A DNA stretch of 64,000 bases from Darksidea phi (lineage: Eukaryota > Ascomycota > Dothideomycetes > Pleosporales > Lentitheciaceae). The translations under genes were made by a program, and so were the position numbers. A model generated the notes under the pieces. That model had not been told where the DNA came from, did no database searches, and saw only the letters and a list, made by a program, of their open reading frames with translations. The stretch covers positions 1-64,000 of the forward strand of contig JASJFT010000148.1 in assembly GCA_030770425.1 (NCBI GenBank). The letters run 5' to 3'. The stretch's first letter is position 1, and each line of letters opens with the position of its first letter. Below, one piece after another: positions 54,526 through 64,000 of this stretch.

Positions 54526-56272
54526 GATGGCGATGTTGTATTAGTGGTACTATAGAGATAGCACTGAACGAGTGTGACGCCCTCTAAGAGGGAAAAAAGA
54601 ATGACTGGAGAGATACTAGGAAGTAGCAGAAATGAGTGTAAGGTTGCTGGTGCAGAAGGAGGGTCGCCAGAGAGAGGACCTCGACTCTATATATCTCGTC
54701 CCTTCCAAACTCACCGCCTGGTCCTACTCTCTTCCTATTCTAAAGACACAGCCCCTCCGACGAAACCGTCCACCCATATTCATGATGACAGTGGAAATGA
54801 GGTCCTGTAGGACCACGCAGATTGGCCTGCACGCGCCCAAACGCCGTAGAACACCGCGCCAATAAAATGCGACGAGATAGAGAGGCTGAAAAGCCTTTCC
54901 GTGTTCATTCGTTGCAGCGGCTCGTATGTTTCTCCACGATCTCTGCTTGGCAGGGGAAACGCTTAAGCCACATGTTTGGAGTACGCGAGAATGCGATGCT
55001 GTCGGTCGTATATGCTTGATGGTGCTTGGTGGACGGGGCTCCGCTGGGCCTTTCAGCTGCTGTTCAGCCTTACTTGGCGGGGTAGCTACTAGTCGGGGTA
55101 TCCCTGGGGGCGATGCTTAATTAGCACATTTTTGAAGAGATGACCAGAAGCCGACGACGGCTAGTGAATCTAGCCCTCAAAGAAAACATACCGGTAGGCT
55201 GCGCTTGAGTTTTCGAGAGCCGAGGAGTTGTCGGCTTGGACTACCGTTTACCCACCTCAGTCGCCGAATCGATAAACGACGCCATGCCCTAGACGAAGCG
55301 GCATCTTCGTAACGGCATTTTCGTCCATTTCCAAAGTGCCAAGGGTCGCTGCATGCGGTGTCCGGCAAACAATTTCGCTCCGTGTCGCTGCACGTACGAC
55401 TCGTAACGCTCAGCCGCAAAACCTGTAGCCTTAGACGGCAGGCAGCGCGATGAGCTAAACCGCGCAACAAGCCGCCACCATGCAGCTCGGAGCGAATGAC
55501 CCTCCACGCTTACCCGTTCCACTGCAATTGAATGTGCAACGTTCGCTTCGGGGCAAGGTCGACTGCCTGTTAGATTGGGGAGCCGGACAAGGAACTGGAC
55601 GTTGAATCGGAAAAAAAAAAGGTGTAATATTAGAATCTGGGCCGATTGATAAGGTAGATTGGCGCCGGAAGATTACCAGCGTCTGGGCAGGTGCAGATTT
55701 CTACTAGTAGAGTGTACACAGACTTCTGACATGTGACTCCATGAGCCATACAGGTTGAGAAGGGTTCTCTCAAGCACCGATGGTTAAACTCTCACTCATG
55801 CGCTGAAGCATTAGTGAGAGCGGCTTGGTGTTCATGGGTCAACATTTCTGTTAACGAATCGGACGAGAATTGTCTGATTGGATGGCGAGTGCGGTTGCTC
55901 TGTGTTCGCGTGCCTCAATAGGGTTGAACGAAGTCGAATTTGAATACGCACAGGTCTCAGCCAAGTTACACTGAAGGTGTACCATCCTACCATGCAAAAG
56001 CCGAACCCAAGCGAGCGTCAAACATTACGTGCAAATGAGAATCCAATTTGAAACCAGCCGCTTATTACTATCAGATCTTAGTAAGTATATAGCGCATCCA
56101 ACTTGGGGCGTACCCTAGATGCATAGCTTCCTAACATCGCGGTAGCCTAGCCTCCAACCCGAACACACTCGAGTACAGCTTCTATGCACCGAACTAAACC
56201 AGAAAACGGCTGCGATTTTTTTCCAATTCCCTTCGCAATTATTCGGTAGATGCCCTACGGGTTCTCAAACGC
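54526..56272. other. 1.7 kb gene-poor interval
   Basis: It includes the promoter of the secreted protein at its left end. A CGDG-gene TATA-like TATATAT occurs at about 54689. Frames at 55177-55522 on the minus strand show no family. A poly-A tract lies at about 55610-55620. Confidence 0.45.
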
Positions 56273-56926
56273 TTGGTAGTGCCGTCGCTGCTGCCCGCCG
56301 CCCTCACGTGGTCCTACCTTGCTAGCACCACGGCTGCATACGTATACCAGTCTGCAAAGACAATAATGGGAGGGCACACCCGAAGTGGGATACTCCGATG
56401 GCTTCAGAGACCGTATATCAAGAGACGTGGGAGACAGGTAAAAAGTTCCTCGAGAAGAAAAAGTACAGTGACATTGAGTATGGTGAAGGGGATGACCCGA
56501 AGGTATTGCGCGCCCGAAGCCGCTGTAGACGGACCCCGAAATACAAAGTCTGACATCTGGAGCCTAGGTGTTGTCTTCATGGAGATGGTCGTTGTTCTCA
56601 AGGGCAAGCCTACTCAGTACATGGATGAATTCTTCACAAAGCATGGTTCAACGCAAGTTTTTATCCGCGCAAACCTTGCCATCCTGCCGGAGTTTATCGC
56701 AGACCTAGAGGGAAGAGGGAAGTTCTCTGACAACAGAGCTCTCGGTTGGGCTCAACAAATGTTGTCGGCAGACCAGCAAAGTCGTCCAACTGCATCCTCA
56801 TTGGTTACATCTATCATGTCCAGTGGTGAGGAGGGGGATGGAGGAGGCTTCTGCGGGATCTGTTGTTTCTGTCCTGAAGAAGAAGAAGACGTTTCTGATT
56901 GGATGGACGAGTTGAGCATCGCGTAG
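56273..56926 (+). pseudogene. Truncated protein kinase (C-lobe only)
   Basis: The frame encodes only the second half of a kinase domain: RRYCAPEAAV (APE motif), KSDIWSLGVVFMEMVVVLKG, and QQMLSADQQSRPTASSLV (the conserved Arg of subdomain XI). A Cys/acidic tail follows (GFCGICCFCPEEEEDV). No glycine loop, HRD loop or DFG was found in any plus-strand frame upstream. The frame has no in-frame ATG before MGGHTRSG. It is therefore a 5'-truncated relic or an isolated C-terminal domain. The C-lobe is similar to that of fungal kinases with an EMxxVLKG helix. Confidence 0.65.
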
Positions 56927-57432
56927 TATTCGTACGATTACGGCTTCTGGCGTTATAGCTTCTGGCACCTTGGGAAAATGGCCTGTGTGCAAAATTGTTC
57001 GTCTTGTTTCCATTGTTGATTAGCACCTTTGTCCACGTTTTGCGGTTGTACTTAGTACCATGCATTTAACATATAGCACTAGAGCATAAGTCTGTGTACT
57101 GTCTCCTGCATTGAAAAATATATTAAGAGCTATATGGCTCTTCTAAGTACTATATATCCCGTTAGCTTTCAATAGGTAATACTACCTAAAGATTATTTAA
57201 ATTTGAATGACGTATCTCAATTTCGTCACACCGCTATTGCGCTGGAACACCACCACTCTGGCTTGATACCTCCTATAACCTATTCTAACCAACAACCACT
57301 ACAGAAGACGTTCATATTAACCAAGCTGGACTAAAAACTACTACAAACGATGGTTACATTTACTAGATTGACGAAGTGACATAGAAAACCAGGCATTCCT
57401 AAACAATGTTCTCTCAAAAGAGAGAGTTTCCA
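56927..57432. other. AT-rich intergenic sequence
   Basis: Convergent 3' flanks of the kinase relic and the Clr5 gene. No gene is seen. Confidence 0.45.
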
Positions 57433-60083
57433 TCAATCATGATCCGCAACCACTTCTCCATAGGTTGCTCTTTCCCATATATCAAGGTTTGCAATGTCGG
57501 GGGTGGTGGCATCGGATAATATCGCCATGGGGAAGCACTCGAAGCTGCCGCAGATACAGTGCGGTTGCAGCAGGCCTTGCCTGGCAAATTTGACCGATAG
57601 AAGCTCGCCTTGCTCGAGCTGGTGTTGTAACTCTTCCATGGAGAAATATTCAGAAATCCAGTTCATACCATCATCCAGACGGCGGTATGTCAGCAGCTCT
57701 GCTTGAACAGACGCCCAGAGTGTGGCGAGATCTCTCCGTTTACCGAAAGAAGGGTGCGTCCAATCATGAAAATCGAAATGTAAATACCGAAAACCGATGC
57801 CCGGGTTAGTTGTGCCAATGAAATGAGCGTTATCATCTTGATCCTCTTCCTCTTGTTCTTCCTCCTCCTCCTCCTCCTCCATTAGTGCATCCTCACAGAG
57901 GCGCAAAACCCCACAAAACACCGCCCACCCTGAGCGAACTTTTGTGCTCCAGGAACTGATAATAGAATAGGTGGAGATCTTTTCAGCAAGTGCGGCAGGA
58001 GTGAGCTCTTCGTGGTCGCACCATCCTTCGGGAATATCAGTCTGCATGAAGGCGGTAACTGAAACGCTAGCGGTTTTCCGAGGATCGAGACGACATGAGA
58101 TTAGGCACAGAAGACAGGCAAGCATACCAAACAAGTCTTCATCTTGACAGCCACTGTTTGCGAGATAATATGCAGTCATGACGAGGCTATGGAGAGGTTG
58201 TAGCTCGAGTTTCGTACCGCAATGAAAGCAGCGTCGGACATACAGCCCACTTGCAGTCTCCATCGTCAGGCGGACGGGTGTGTGATCACGTATCTGAATA
58301 ATGCAGTGGCATATGGTTTGGATGGATGTGTGGCAGAATTTGTGTTTCCAAGCGAATGGCGTCGAGGGGTTACCTGTTGCGAGAAGATGACGCACACAAG
58401 GGGAATCAGCATCCCAGCGACCGCAAATATCGATCTCTTCCCCGACAAAACGTGCAGTATCCTTTAAGGTGTCATCAACAACAGCCGGTATTGCTGAAGA
58501 GTGAGATTTCAGGATTGAGATCATCAAATTATCCAGGATGGTGTGGCCAAGTTCATTGACAAACACTTTGGAAATTCCCGGCCCCTCGATGCCTTCCAAG
58601 AGCATTGTGAAGATGTTACAGCAGGCTTTATATCCGTCCAGATAGCTTGTTGCAATATGTAACGGATAAAGCGAATTGAAGTCAATATTGTCCGGAAGCT
58701 GGCGCATGATTGACTGAACTTGCGTCAGGTTTCGAGCCATGATGCTGAAGCCGAATGACTCCAGAAGGAGCTCATCAGGAGATCTTTGGGCTGCTTTTGC
58801 AACTTGTGGTATGGCTACAGGCAATGTTGCTGCAGTGATAGAGCTGAAGTCGTTGTGTTCGAGAGCATCCCGAAGTCGGGTGGGAAGAGGTGGTTCCTGC
58901 CAATACTCTGGCCATGGAAGCCATGTGGACTCGTCATCGGGGTCCTGGCCAACTGTATCTCGAGATATTTCCTCTGGAATTTCTTCATAATCCATATCTT
59001 TGACGTGTATGAACCACCGGCAATTGTTCGTGGGGACCGGAGCGAGTCCTGATTGTTCTTCAGATTGGGCCATAGGATCCTGAGGAGTTCCTGGAAGACT
59101 ATGGTGAGAGCGGGGATGGTAACGATCGAAGTCCAGAAGCTCTGCCGTCCAAGCTGGTGGCCCTCTCCCCCAACTTTTCGCAGTCTTGAAGCAAAAGAAC
59201 CAGTACTGATACAACCACTCAGACATTACTCTATACAAGGGTCAGTGTATGCTCTATCGGTGGGTGTGAAAGCTACTCACCTTCTCTCTTCTCCATTCAT
59301 TGACATGAGCAGCTTGTCATGTTGTCCTTGAGCGAACAGATGAGCACGATCGATCGTCGCTTTCTCTTTTAGCAACAACGCGGTCGGCGAAGGTGCGTTT
59401 TGTGGAGAATCGGCGGAAGGAGTACCAACGGAAATGTCACTACCGGGCGTTGGAATTGGAAACCCGAGAGGTGAAGAATGATCGAAGGCTCGTACGTATG
59501 ATCGGCGCATGGCTGCATATGGAACGTTCCACTTCAGGAAACTGCGATGATTGTTAGCTTTCATAAATCAAGGTCATGCTACGAGTCTTACATGCTATTC
59601 GCAAATGGCAACACAGGCCTAGCAACGACGCTGTCAACGCCGGCGGGGTTCTTGAGAACCATGGCTTGGGAGTCGGCCCGTGCTTTCGTCTTCATATGTC
59701 TCCTGATCTTGTGTGCCTCGACCTGTCTTCCTTGGAGATTAATACTGGTGCCCAGTTTTCCTGCTCGAGCTCGGCTCTCTAGCAGCCCTGCAATATTCTC
59801 CTTCTTCCCCTTGGGAATATTCTTCTTCCATTTCCATTTCTTGAAGTGGTGTTTATATTGATGGTCGCTAGGTTGCCACCATTGATTAGCAACACGATAC
59901 ATTCGGATATGTAGCCTGCATGCGAGCCACTCACACTGCGTCGAAGCCATAGTCTGCCTTCATAGTCTGAATGACATCATTGAGTTTCCTTTTGTCCTTG
60001 AGGTAGAGCTGCTCGATGATCGGCTTCAACTCCTCCCAGCGGCTCGTAAAGGTTGAAGAAAGGTTATGAGGAAGCTGGCTCAT
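57433..60083 (-). CDS. Clr5-domain protein
   Basis: Four exons close in frame: 60083-59935, 59867-59592, 59541-59281, 59230-57433, for 827 residues. The N-terminus is a Clr5 domain (about residues 14-70): RWEELKPIIEQLYLKDKRKL, VIQTMKADYGFDAV and, across the first splice, DHQYKHHFKKWKWKKN. A basic linker follows. The remaining 600 residues form a helical region of ankyrin-like or TPR-like character (LYPLHIATSYLDGYKACCNI) with Cys pairs (RRCFHCGTKL, HCICGSFEC) and an acidic run of Glu near residue 680. Clr5 was defined in a fission-yeast silencing factor; in filamentous fungi it heads many large proteins of unknown role, presumed nuclear. Joining of the Clr5 motif by splicing strongly supports the start. 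Confidence 0.82.
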
Positions 60084-61345
60084 TCTGTCGTTGGACTCAG
60101 CCTGATGCAGGGGTGGCAGGGGTTTGTTCGAAACACGTTGAGTAGAATAAATAAATGCAGGTTAGCTGGTGAATCGAGTACAACAAGTTTTCTTAGAAGA
60201 AGATAGGTAGTGATCTAGCGAGTGTGTCGAGCAGTGCACGCCATTATATATTCCCCCCTCCGCCGCCGCTACCGTCAGCAATGCCCCCAATGCGGTGTTA
60301 CGGGGGCATGCCACAGCCAAGCCGAACAAAAGAGTAGTAGCCACTCAGCTTTCGACAACGCCGCGTCGCCGAGCATAGACCCGGCTAGCGTTTGCCTTGT
60401 TGCCTAACGTCCTCCCAACCTGCATAAGCGAAAACCTTTGATCGCCGTGCCAAGCCGAACAAAAGAACACTGGCCAATGAGCGGTTCAGACGTTCGGACC
60501 AGTTCAACGGAAATTCGCCTCGAAAAGATGCCCGAAAGTAACGTCAGTGATGCGAGGTAGCAAGCTAAATCCCAATATTACGCTGAATGACACGACTACA
60601 TCGAGACCCTTGCCAGAACACCGAAGATGATTCGAGTGCTTGACCGGATGTTGAGCTAGGGTCAAGGCATACCCGTAACCGAGTGCATGCTATCGATGGC
60701 GAACTGATCCAATGCTCACCCATCCATCCAGGCGTCCAGAGGCATCCCACCAATACCAGCAGGGATTCGGATTCGGATTCGGTTTGTATTGGCTGGCTCC
60801 AAGTTAACAGCAACCGCAGCCGAGGCTCCATACTTGCAGACTTCCTGTACCACGAAAGCTCAGCGGCCCGGCTTGTTGGAATCCCGGCGCCCATCCCCTC
60901 CGCCAAGCCAAGCAAAAGGAGACAGACCAGTATGAAGAGAAGACAATCTAGCGTTTTGAGGATACATGCATCTAATTCCTCGGTTCTGGTTTTACAGCCG
61001 CATACTCGAGTCCGTGTCTTAGAACTAGGCACTGGCGACCCACTTCAGGAATGATTCAAGACCAATCGCGGTTGAATGCGAACCTAACACTGATCCCTCA
61101 TTGAGCGCTTGCTTTTTCTGACAGTTGGTTGATGTGATCGCCGCGCTCCGTCGACATGCGTGTATAAATGTGGGCTCCTCTCGCCATACTTCGTGTGGAA
61201 ATTCCTTCATCATTCCAACACTGTCTTAAATCCCACTAGTGCTTCGTCAAGCATCATATTCAGCTTCGCCAATTCTTGCTCTCGTCAAGTCAGCACTCAC
61301 ACGGCTGCTTCATCCCGTCTTTGAGAAGTTCGTCTGCCATCCATC
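60084..61345. other. Intergenic, between divergent genes
   Basis: No supported gene; frames at 60565-61054 overlap on opposite strands. A TATAAA at 61163 lies 183 bp before the ATG of the next small gene. Confidence 0.45.
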
Positions 61346-61667
61346 ATGTCTCAAAACGAAAGCCCAAAGTGCGTGTTCTCTTGATGATTACCTCGTTGCT
61401 GAAGCCATTGCTCATACTTATTGCAGGACACAAACTCAAAACTCTTCTCAAACTTCGCCGGCGATGAAGTTATCCCATACGTGCCCGTATCATTCTCGAG
61501 TACCCATAAGACCCGATGGACACACGAAAGATCTGACTCCAATGGGTCGGTTTCTTGCTGGAGGGCCCGCGGAACAAAGCGCACTGTTCATCCGTGCGGA
61601 TTCTGGCAAGCTTTCGACAAACAAAGGCTGCACCTGCGGGAACGGCACCGGCTCCGGCACGGGTTGA
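61346..61667 (+). CDS. Possible small spliced protein with Cys-containing tail, 87 residues
   Basis: Exons 61346-61368 and 61427-61667 join through a 58-bp intron (GTGCGT...TTGCAG) and stay in frame. The context is promising: TATAAA at 61163, a CT-rich leader, and CCATCATG around the start. The product begins MSQNESPKTQTQNSSQTSP and ends NKGCTCGNGTGSGTG; one further Cys lies at HTCPYH. There is no signal peptide. The Cys-x-Cys/Gly-rich end resembles small metal-binding proteins in composition only. No family is recognised. Confidence 0.4.
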
Positions 61668-61902
61668 TATGCAGATATGGTAGAGAAGGTAGTCAAAGAT
61701 TCTGATCAGAGGAGGCAGAGATTCGGATGCATTTCCTGCTTGCTAGGCCATGTTCATCTATAGTATCCAGAGTCTAGGAATTGAGTTCGATTATTGATTA
61801 TTGGTTGTTCATTACTACTAATCCAACTCGTACCTCTAAGCAAATGTTGATGCACTACGCTGTTTCGAGCATGCCTCAATCACACTTTGCGGCTGACACT
61901 AG

Positions 61903-62253
61903 TTATTCAGTGATCAGTCTCGGGCCCCATACTATTCTTAATCCTTCATCACTAGTGCAACTGTCACAGATTTTCTTCCGCCCTTGTTTTTTGTCCTGCA
62001 GCCTCTTGATTTGTGAATTGGCATCGTTGATGAGAGTGTCCATTTGCTGGTTTAGGCCTGTATATTTTTCCGTCAACGACTTTGCAAGATGTTCTTGGTA
62101 AATGATCTCTTGGCACGCCTGGTAACTATAGAAGGCGAGACCTCTACTAGCACAGTCCATGATTATTGAAGAACTCAACCCGCTTAGCACACTTGTTTTG
62201 TAGTCCTCTGAAGGGTTGAGCCCAGCCACCACAACATCGTCCGGATTGATGAG
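61903..62253 (-). pseudogene. Fragment resembling HEI10/CCNB1IP1-type E3 ligase
   Basis: A frame reads LINPDDVVVAGLNPSEDYKT, SVLSGLSSSIIMDCASRGLA, FYSYQACQEIIYQEHL and a coiled coil, SLTEKYTGLNQQMDTLIND. This matches the segment after the RING finger in fungal HEI10/CCNB1IP1-like proteins, which govern meiotic crossing-over. Only the last residues of the RING (GTQL) remain upstream, right after a stop; no Cys/His RING pattern is seen. The coiled coil ends after about 30 residues in an unrelated tail. It therefore looks like a fragment cut at both ends. The family call is from recalled sequence patterns and needs a search. Confidence 0.5.
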
Positions 62254-63058
62254 TTGGGTACCCGGTAATTTTCAGATCAGTCTGATCTCAAGGGCTACCC
62301 GCCCCGGATCACATGACTTCCATGTCGGGGCGCGAGCTTGGTAAGCTGATTCGGTTGGGAGTCGATGCCTATTGGCCATACCGGAAGCGCTGCTGTCTCG
62401 TGGTTCAGTGCTTCTTGCGCACCCAACTAATAAATGTACAAAGCGCTTCTTGTATGTATATCGTAGTATATTAGGCTAAATACCATTGTAAATACAGTAA
62501 AGAACATGGGAATGCGAGGTATAGGTGCAAAGTTCGGGAATATAGTGGTAGTCCCAGCGTCCTTAATCCTCTCAATACTAAAAGCATAGAGCATACGAAG
62601 CAGATAGTAGTGCCCTGGATCATATCTATCGTGGTGGAATTGCGTGTTCGTAGAGAAGACTTTCTGCGCAGCTAGTAAACAGAAACTCCTAAAGACATAT
62701 ATATAGGCTGAGTGCTTAGAGCGTTAGGTAGCTAATAGACGGCTAGATAGCAGACAAGTGGGCGGCTGCTGGCTTCAGAGCGAATAAAGTCTACTTGTTG
62801 GACCAGTGGTGCAAGAACAGCGCATCAACTTCGAGCTCAAAGGCTTTTCATTATCATATCCGCGTAGAATAACCAAAAATATACATACGACGAGGCTGCT
62901 CGTCGGATTCCACTGTAGTTTACAGAAACAAAGAGCCATAACCACATTTATGCACACGTTCTCTGAACACCTTTGCCCGGAAACTAGCTGTGGTATGCAA
63001 AATGACTCCGTAACCACATACTGTCATTTATCTCCCAATCCCATCCCCGAGATTCTGC
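62254..63058. other. Intergenic, partly AT-rich
   Basis: No supported gene; AT-rich at about 62440-62740. It contains the 3' flank of the MFS gene. Confidence 0.45.
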
Positions 63059-64000
63059 TCAAGAATACTCAGTAGCGACGAGATGCTGCTGGCGCTCCTC
63101 TTCATTGTGGCGAGCATTGGCCTTCCCGGATGCTCTCTTATCCTTGTTCGCGGCGAGATCCTGGGCGAACTTACTGCGCTCGCGGATCTGGGGACCGAAA
63201 TAGTAGAAGATCCAGATGGGCAGGCAAAACGCCGTGGCGAGGCCGAAGAGAAGGAGTTGCGAGTTGCGGATGCCGAGGTTATGGTACATCTTGCCGGTAT
63301 AGAGGGCGCACATACCGGCCAGAAAGTCTCGAGCGAAACCGTTACCGCCAGTAGCAGATGCCGAGTATTCTCCGTAGGCGGCAACCATGTAGTCCACGGT
63401 AGCGTAGTATATGCTGTAATTTGCAGCACCAATGAGGACGGAAAACACGACGACACCACTCCAGTGGATCGGTGGGCCGGAGGTGACGAAGGCACTGCCG
63501 AGGAGACCGAGAGGAAGGAGGACGACTTGGAAGAGGAGCCACCATAGACGAGTTTCGGGGGCGAGGTGTTCACCTTGACGACGACGATGTGCGTGACGTC
63601 TGACGACGGGAAAGAACGAAAAGTAGGCAAGGATGTAGCTCAAAGCAAGCGGGATGAGCGCAAGACTGATCTGGACGGGCGTGAATCCCCACTGCGCGAA
63701 GACATATCCGTAACTTTCGAAGAACGAGAAGATGAGGGCATCGGCGAAACCGCTGAGGAGGGACAAGAAGAGAACGATGGGTTCGAAGATGAGCATCTGG
63801 TACGGGCGCCACATTGTCTTGAATACCTCCTTCCGATCGAAGCGCTTCCAGAAACCGCCTTTCACTTCGTTAGGCCCATAGATCTCCTCTTGGCCCGCCT
63901 TGCGCCTCCGCCTAGCCTCTTTGTCGAGCATGACGGTAGCGCGGGACTCTTTGGCGATCACGAAGTGGATCATCTGCGTGGTGATGCTGAACAAGAGCTG
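63059..64000 (-). CDS. MFS multidrug/polyamine-type transporter, 3' part (runs off the window)
   Basis: The C-terminal 314 codons of a major facilitator are present; the 5' end lies beyond position 64000. The central loop ESRATVMLDKEARRRRK matches the DHA1 drug:H+ antiporter family, where a PET-x-x-x-LL-x-x-KA pattern is usual. Six membrane helices follow: MLIFEPIVLFLSLLSGFADA, QISLALIPLALSYILAYFSF, LFQVVLLPLGLLGSAF, GVVVFSVLIGAANYSIYY, ATGGNGFARDFLAG, and LLLFGLATAFCLPIWIFYYF. The hydrophilic tail RERSKFAQDLAANKDKR is cytosolic. It probably exports small molecules across the plasma membrane; substrate unknown. Confidence 0.85.
   Translation of the reverse strand, partial: QLLFSITTQMIHFVIAKESRATVMLDKEARRRRKAGQEEIYGPNEVKGGFWKRFDRKEVFKTMWRPYQMLIFEPIVLFLSLLSGFADALIFSFFESYGYVFAQWGFTPVQISLALIPLALSYILAYFSFFPVVRRHAHRRRQGEHLAPETRLWWLLFQVVLLPLGLLGSAFVTSGPPIHWSGVVVFSVLIGAANYSIYYATVDYMVAAYGEYSASATGGNGFARDFLAGMCALYTGKMYHNLGIRNSQLLLFGLATAFCLPIWIFYYFGPQIRERSKFAQDLAANKDKRASGKANARHNEEERQQHLVATEYS

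Overview
The window is nuclear DNA of a filamentous ascomycete (Pezizomycotina, perhaps Dothideomycetes; the class is an inference). Genes are cut by many introns of about 50 bp with GT-AG ends and CTAAC/CTAAT-like branch sites. Fungus-specific families are present: a PNP-NACHT-WD40 NLR, a Clr5-domain protein, GPI-anchored wall proteins and a LYC1-type acetyltransferase. I saw no convincing tRNA, rRNA or CRISPR array. A run of 101 N (31416-31516) marks a scaffold join.

Layout. 1-13.5 kb is mostly housekeeping: Hrq1 DNA helicase (-), a LYC1-like acetyltransferase (+), a GPI-anchored fasciclin protein (-), a myosin essential light chain (+), a STEEP1-family protein (-) and an FHIT/Aph1-type HIT hydrolase (+). 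13.6-35 kb is accessory: a broken GMC oxidoreductase, a protein kinase with a cysteine-rich tail, a broken ankyrin gene, a five-exon putative zinc-finger protein, a complete MITE, a glutathione transferase, copies of a dispersed repeat, and a PNP-NACHT-WD40 NLR whose WD40 array spans the assembly gap and is followed by an ankyrin remnant. 35.5-54.5 kb is again a conserved block: NOT2 of CCR4-NOT (-), a bZIP factor (-) divergent from mitochondrial ribosomal protein MRPL4 (+), Rab GDI (+), MCD4 ethanolamine-phosphate transferase of GPI synthesis (+), a coiled-coil protein (+) and a GPI-anchored secreted protein with a Cys-rich CGDG motif (-). 54.5-64 kb holds a truncated kinase (+), a Clr5-domain protein (-), a possible small Cys-containing protein (+), a fragment resembling HEI10/CCNB1IP1-type meiotic ubiquitin ligases (-) and the 3' part of an MFS transporter (-) that runs off the window.

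Working together. MCD4 adds ethanolamine phosphate to the GPI precursor, and two window genes (fasciclin and CGDG protein) look like GPI-anchor clients. GDI and the myosin light chain belong to vesicle traffic and cytokinesis. The NLR, with a nucleoside-phosphorylase-like effector, a NACHT switch and a near-identical WD40 array, is the strongest candidate for an immune or incompatibility receptor. Exon boundaries were worked out by hand from reading frame and splice signals; the frame closes in the fully resolved models, but none is confirmed by transcripts.
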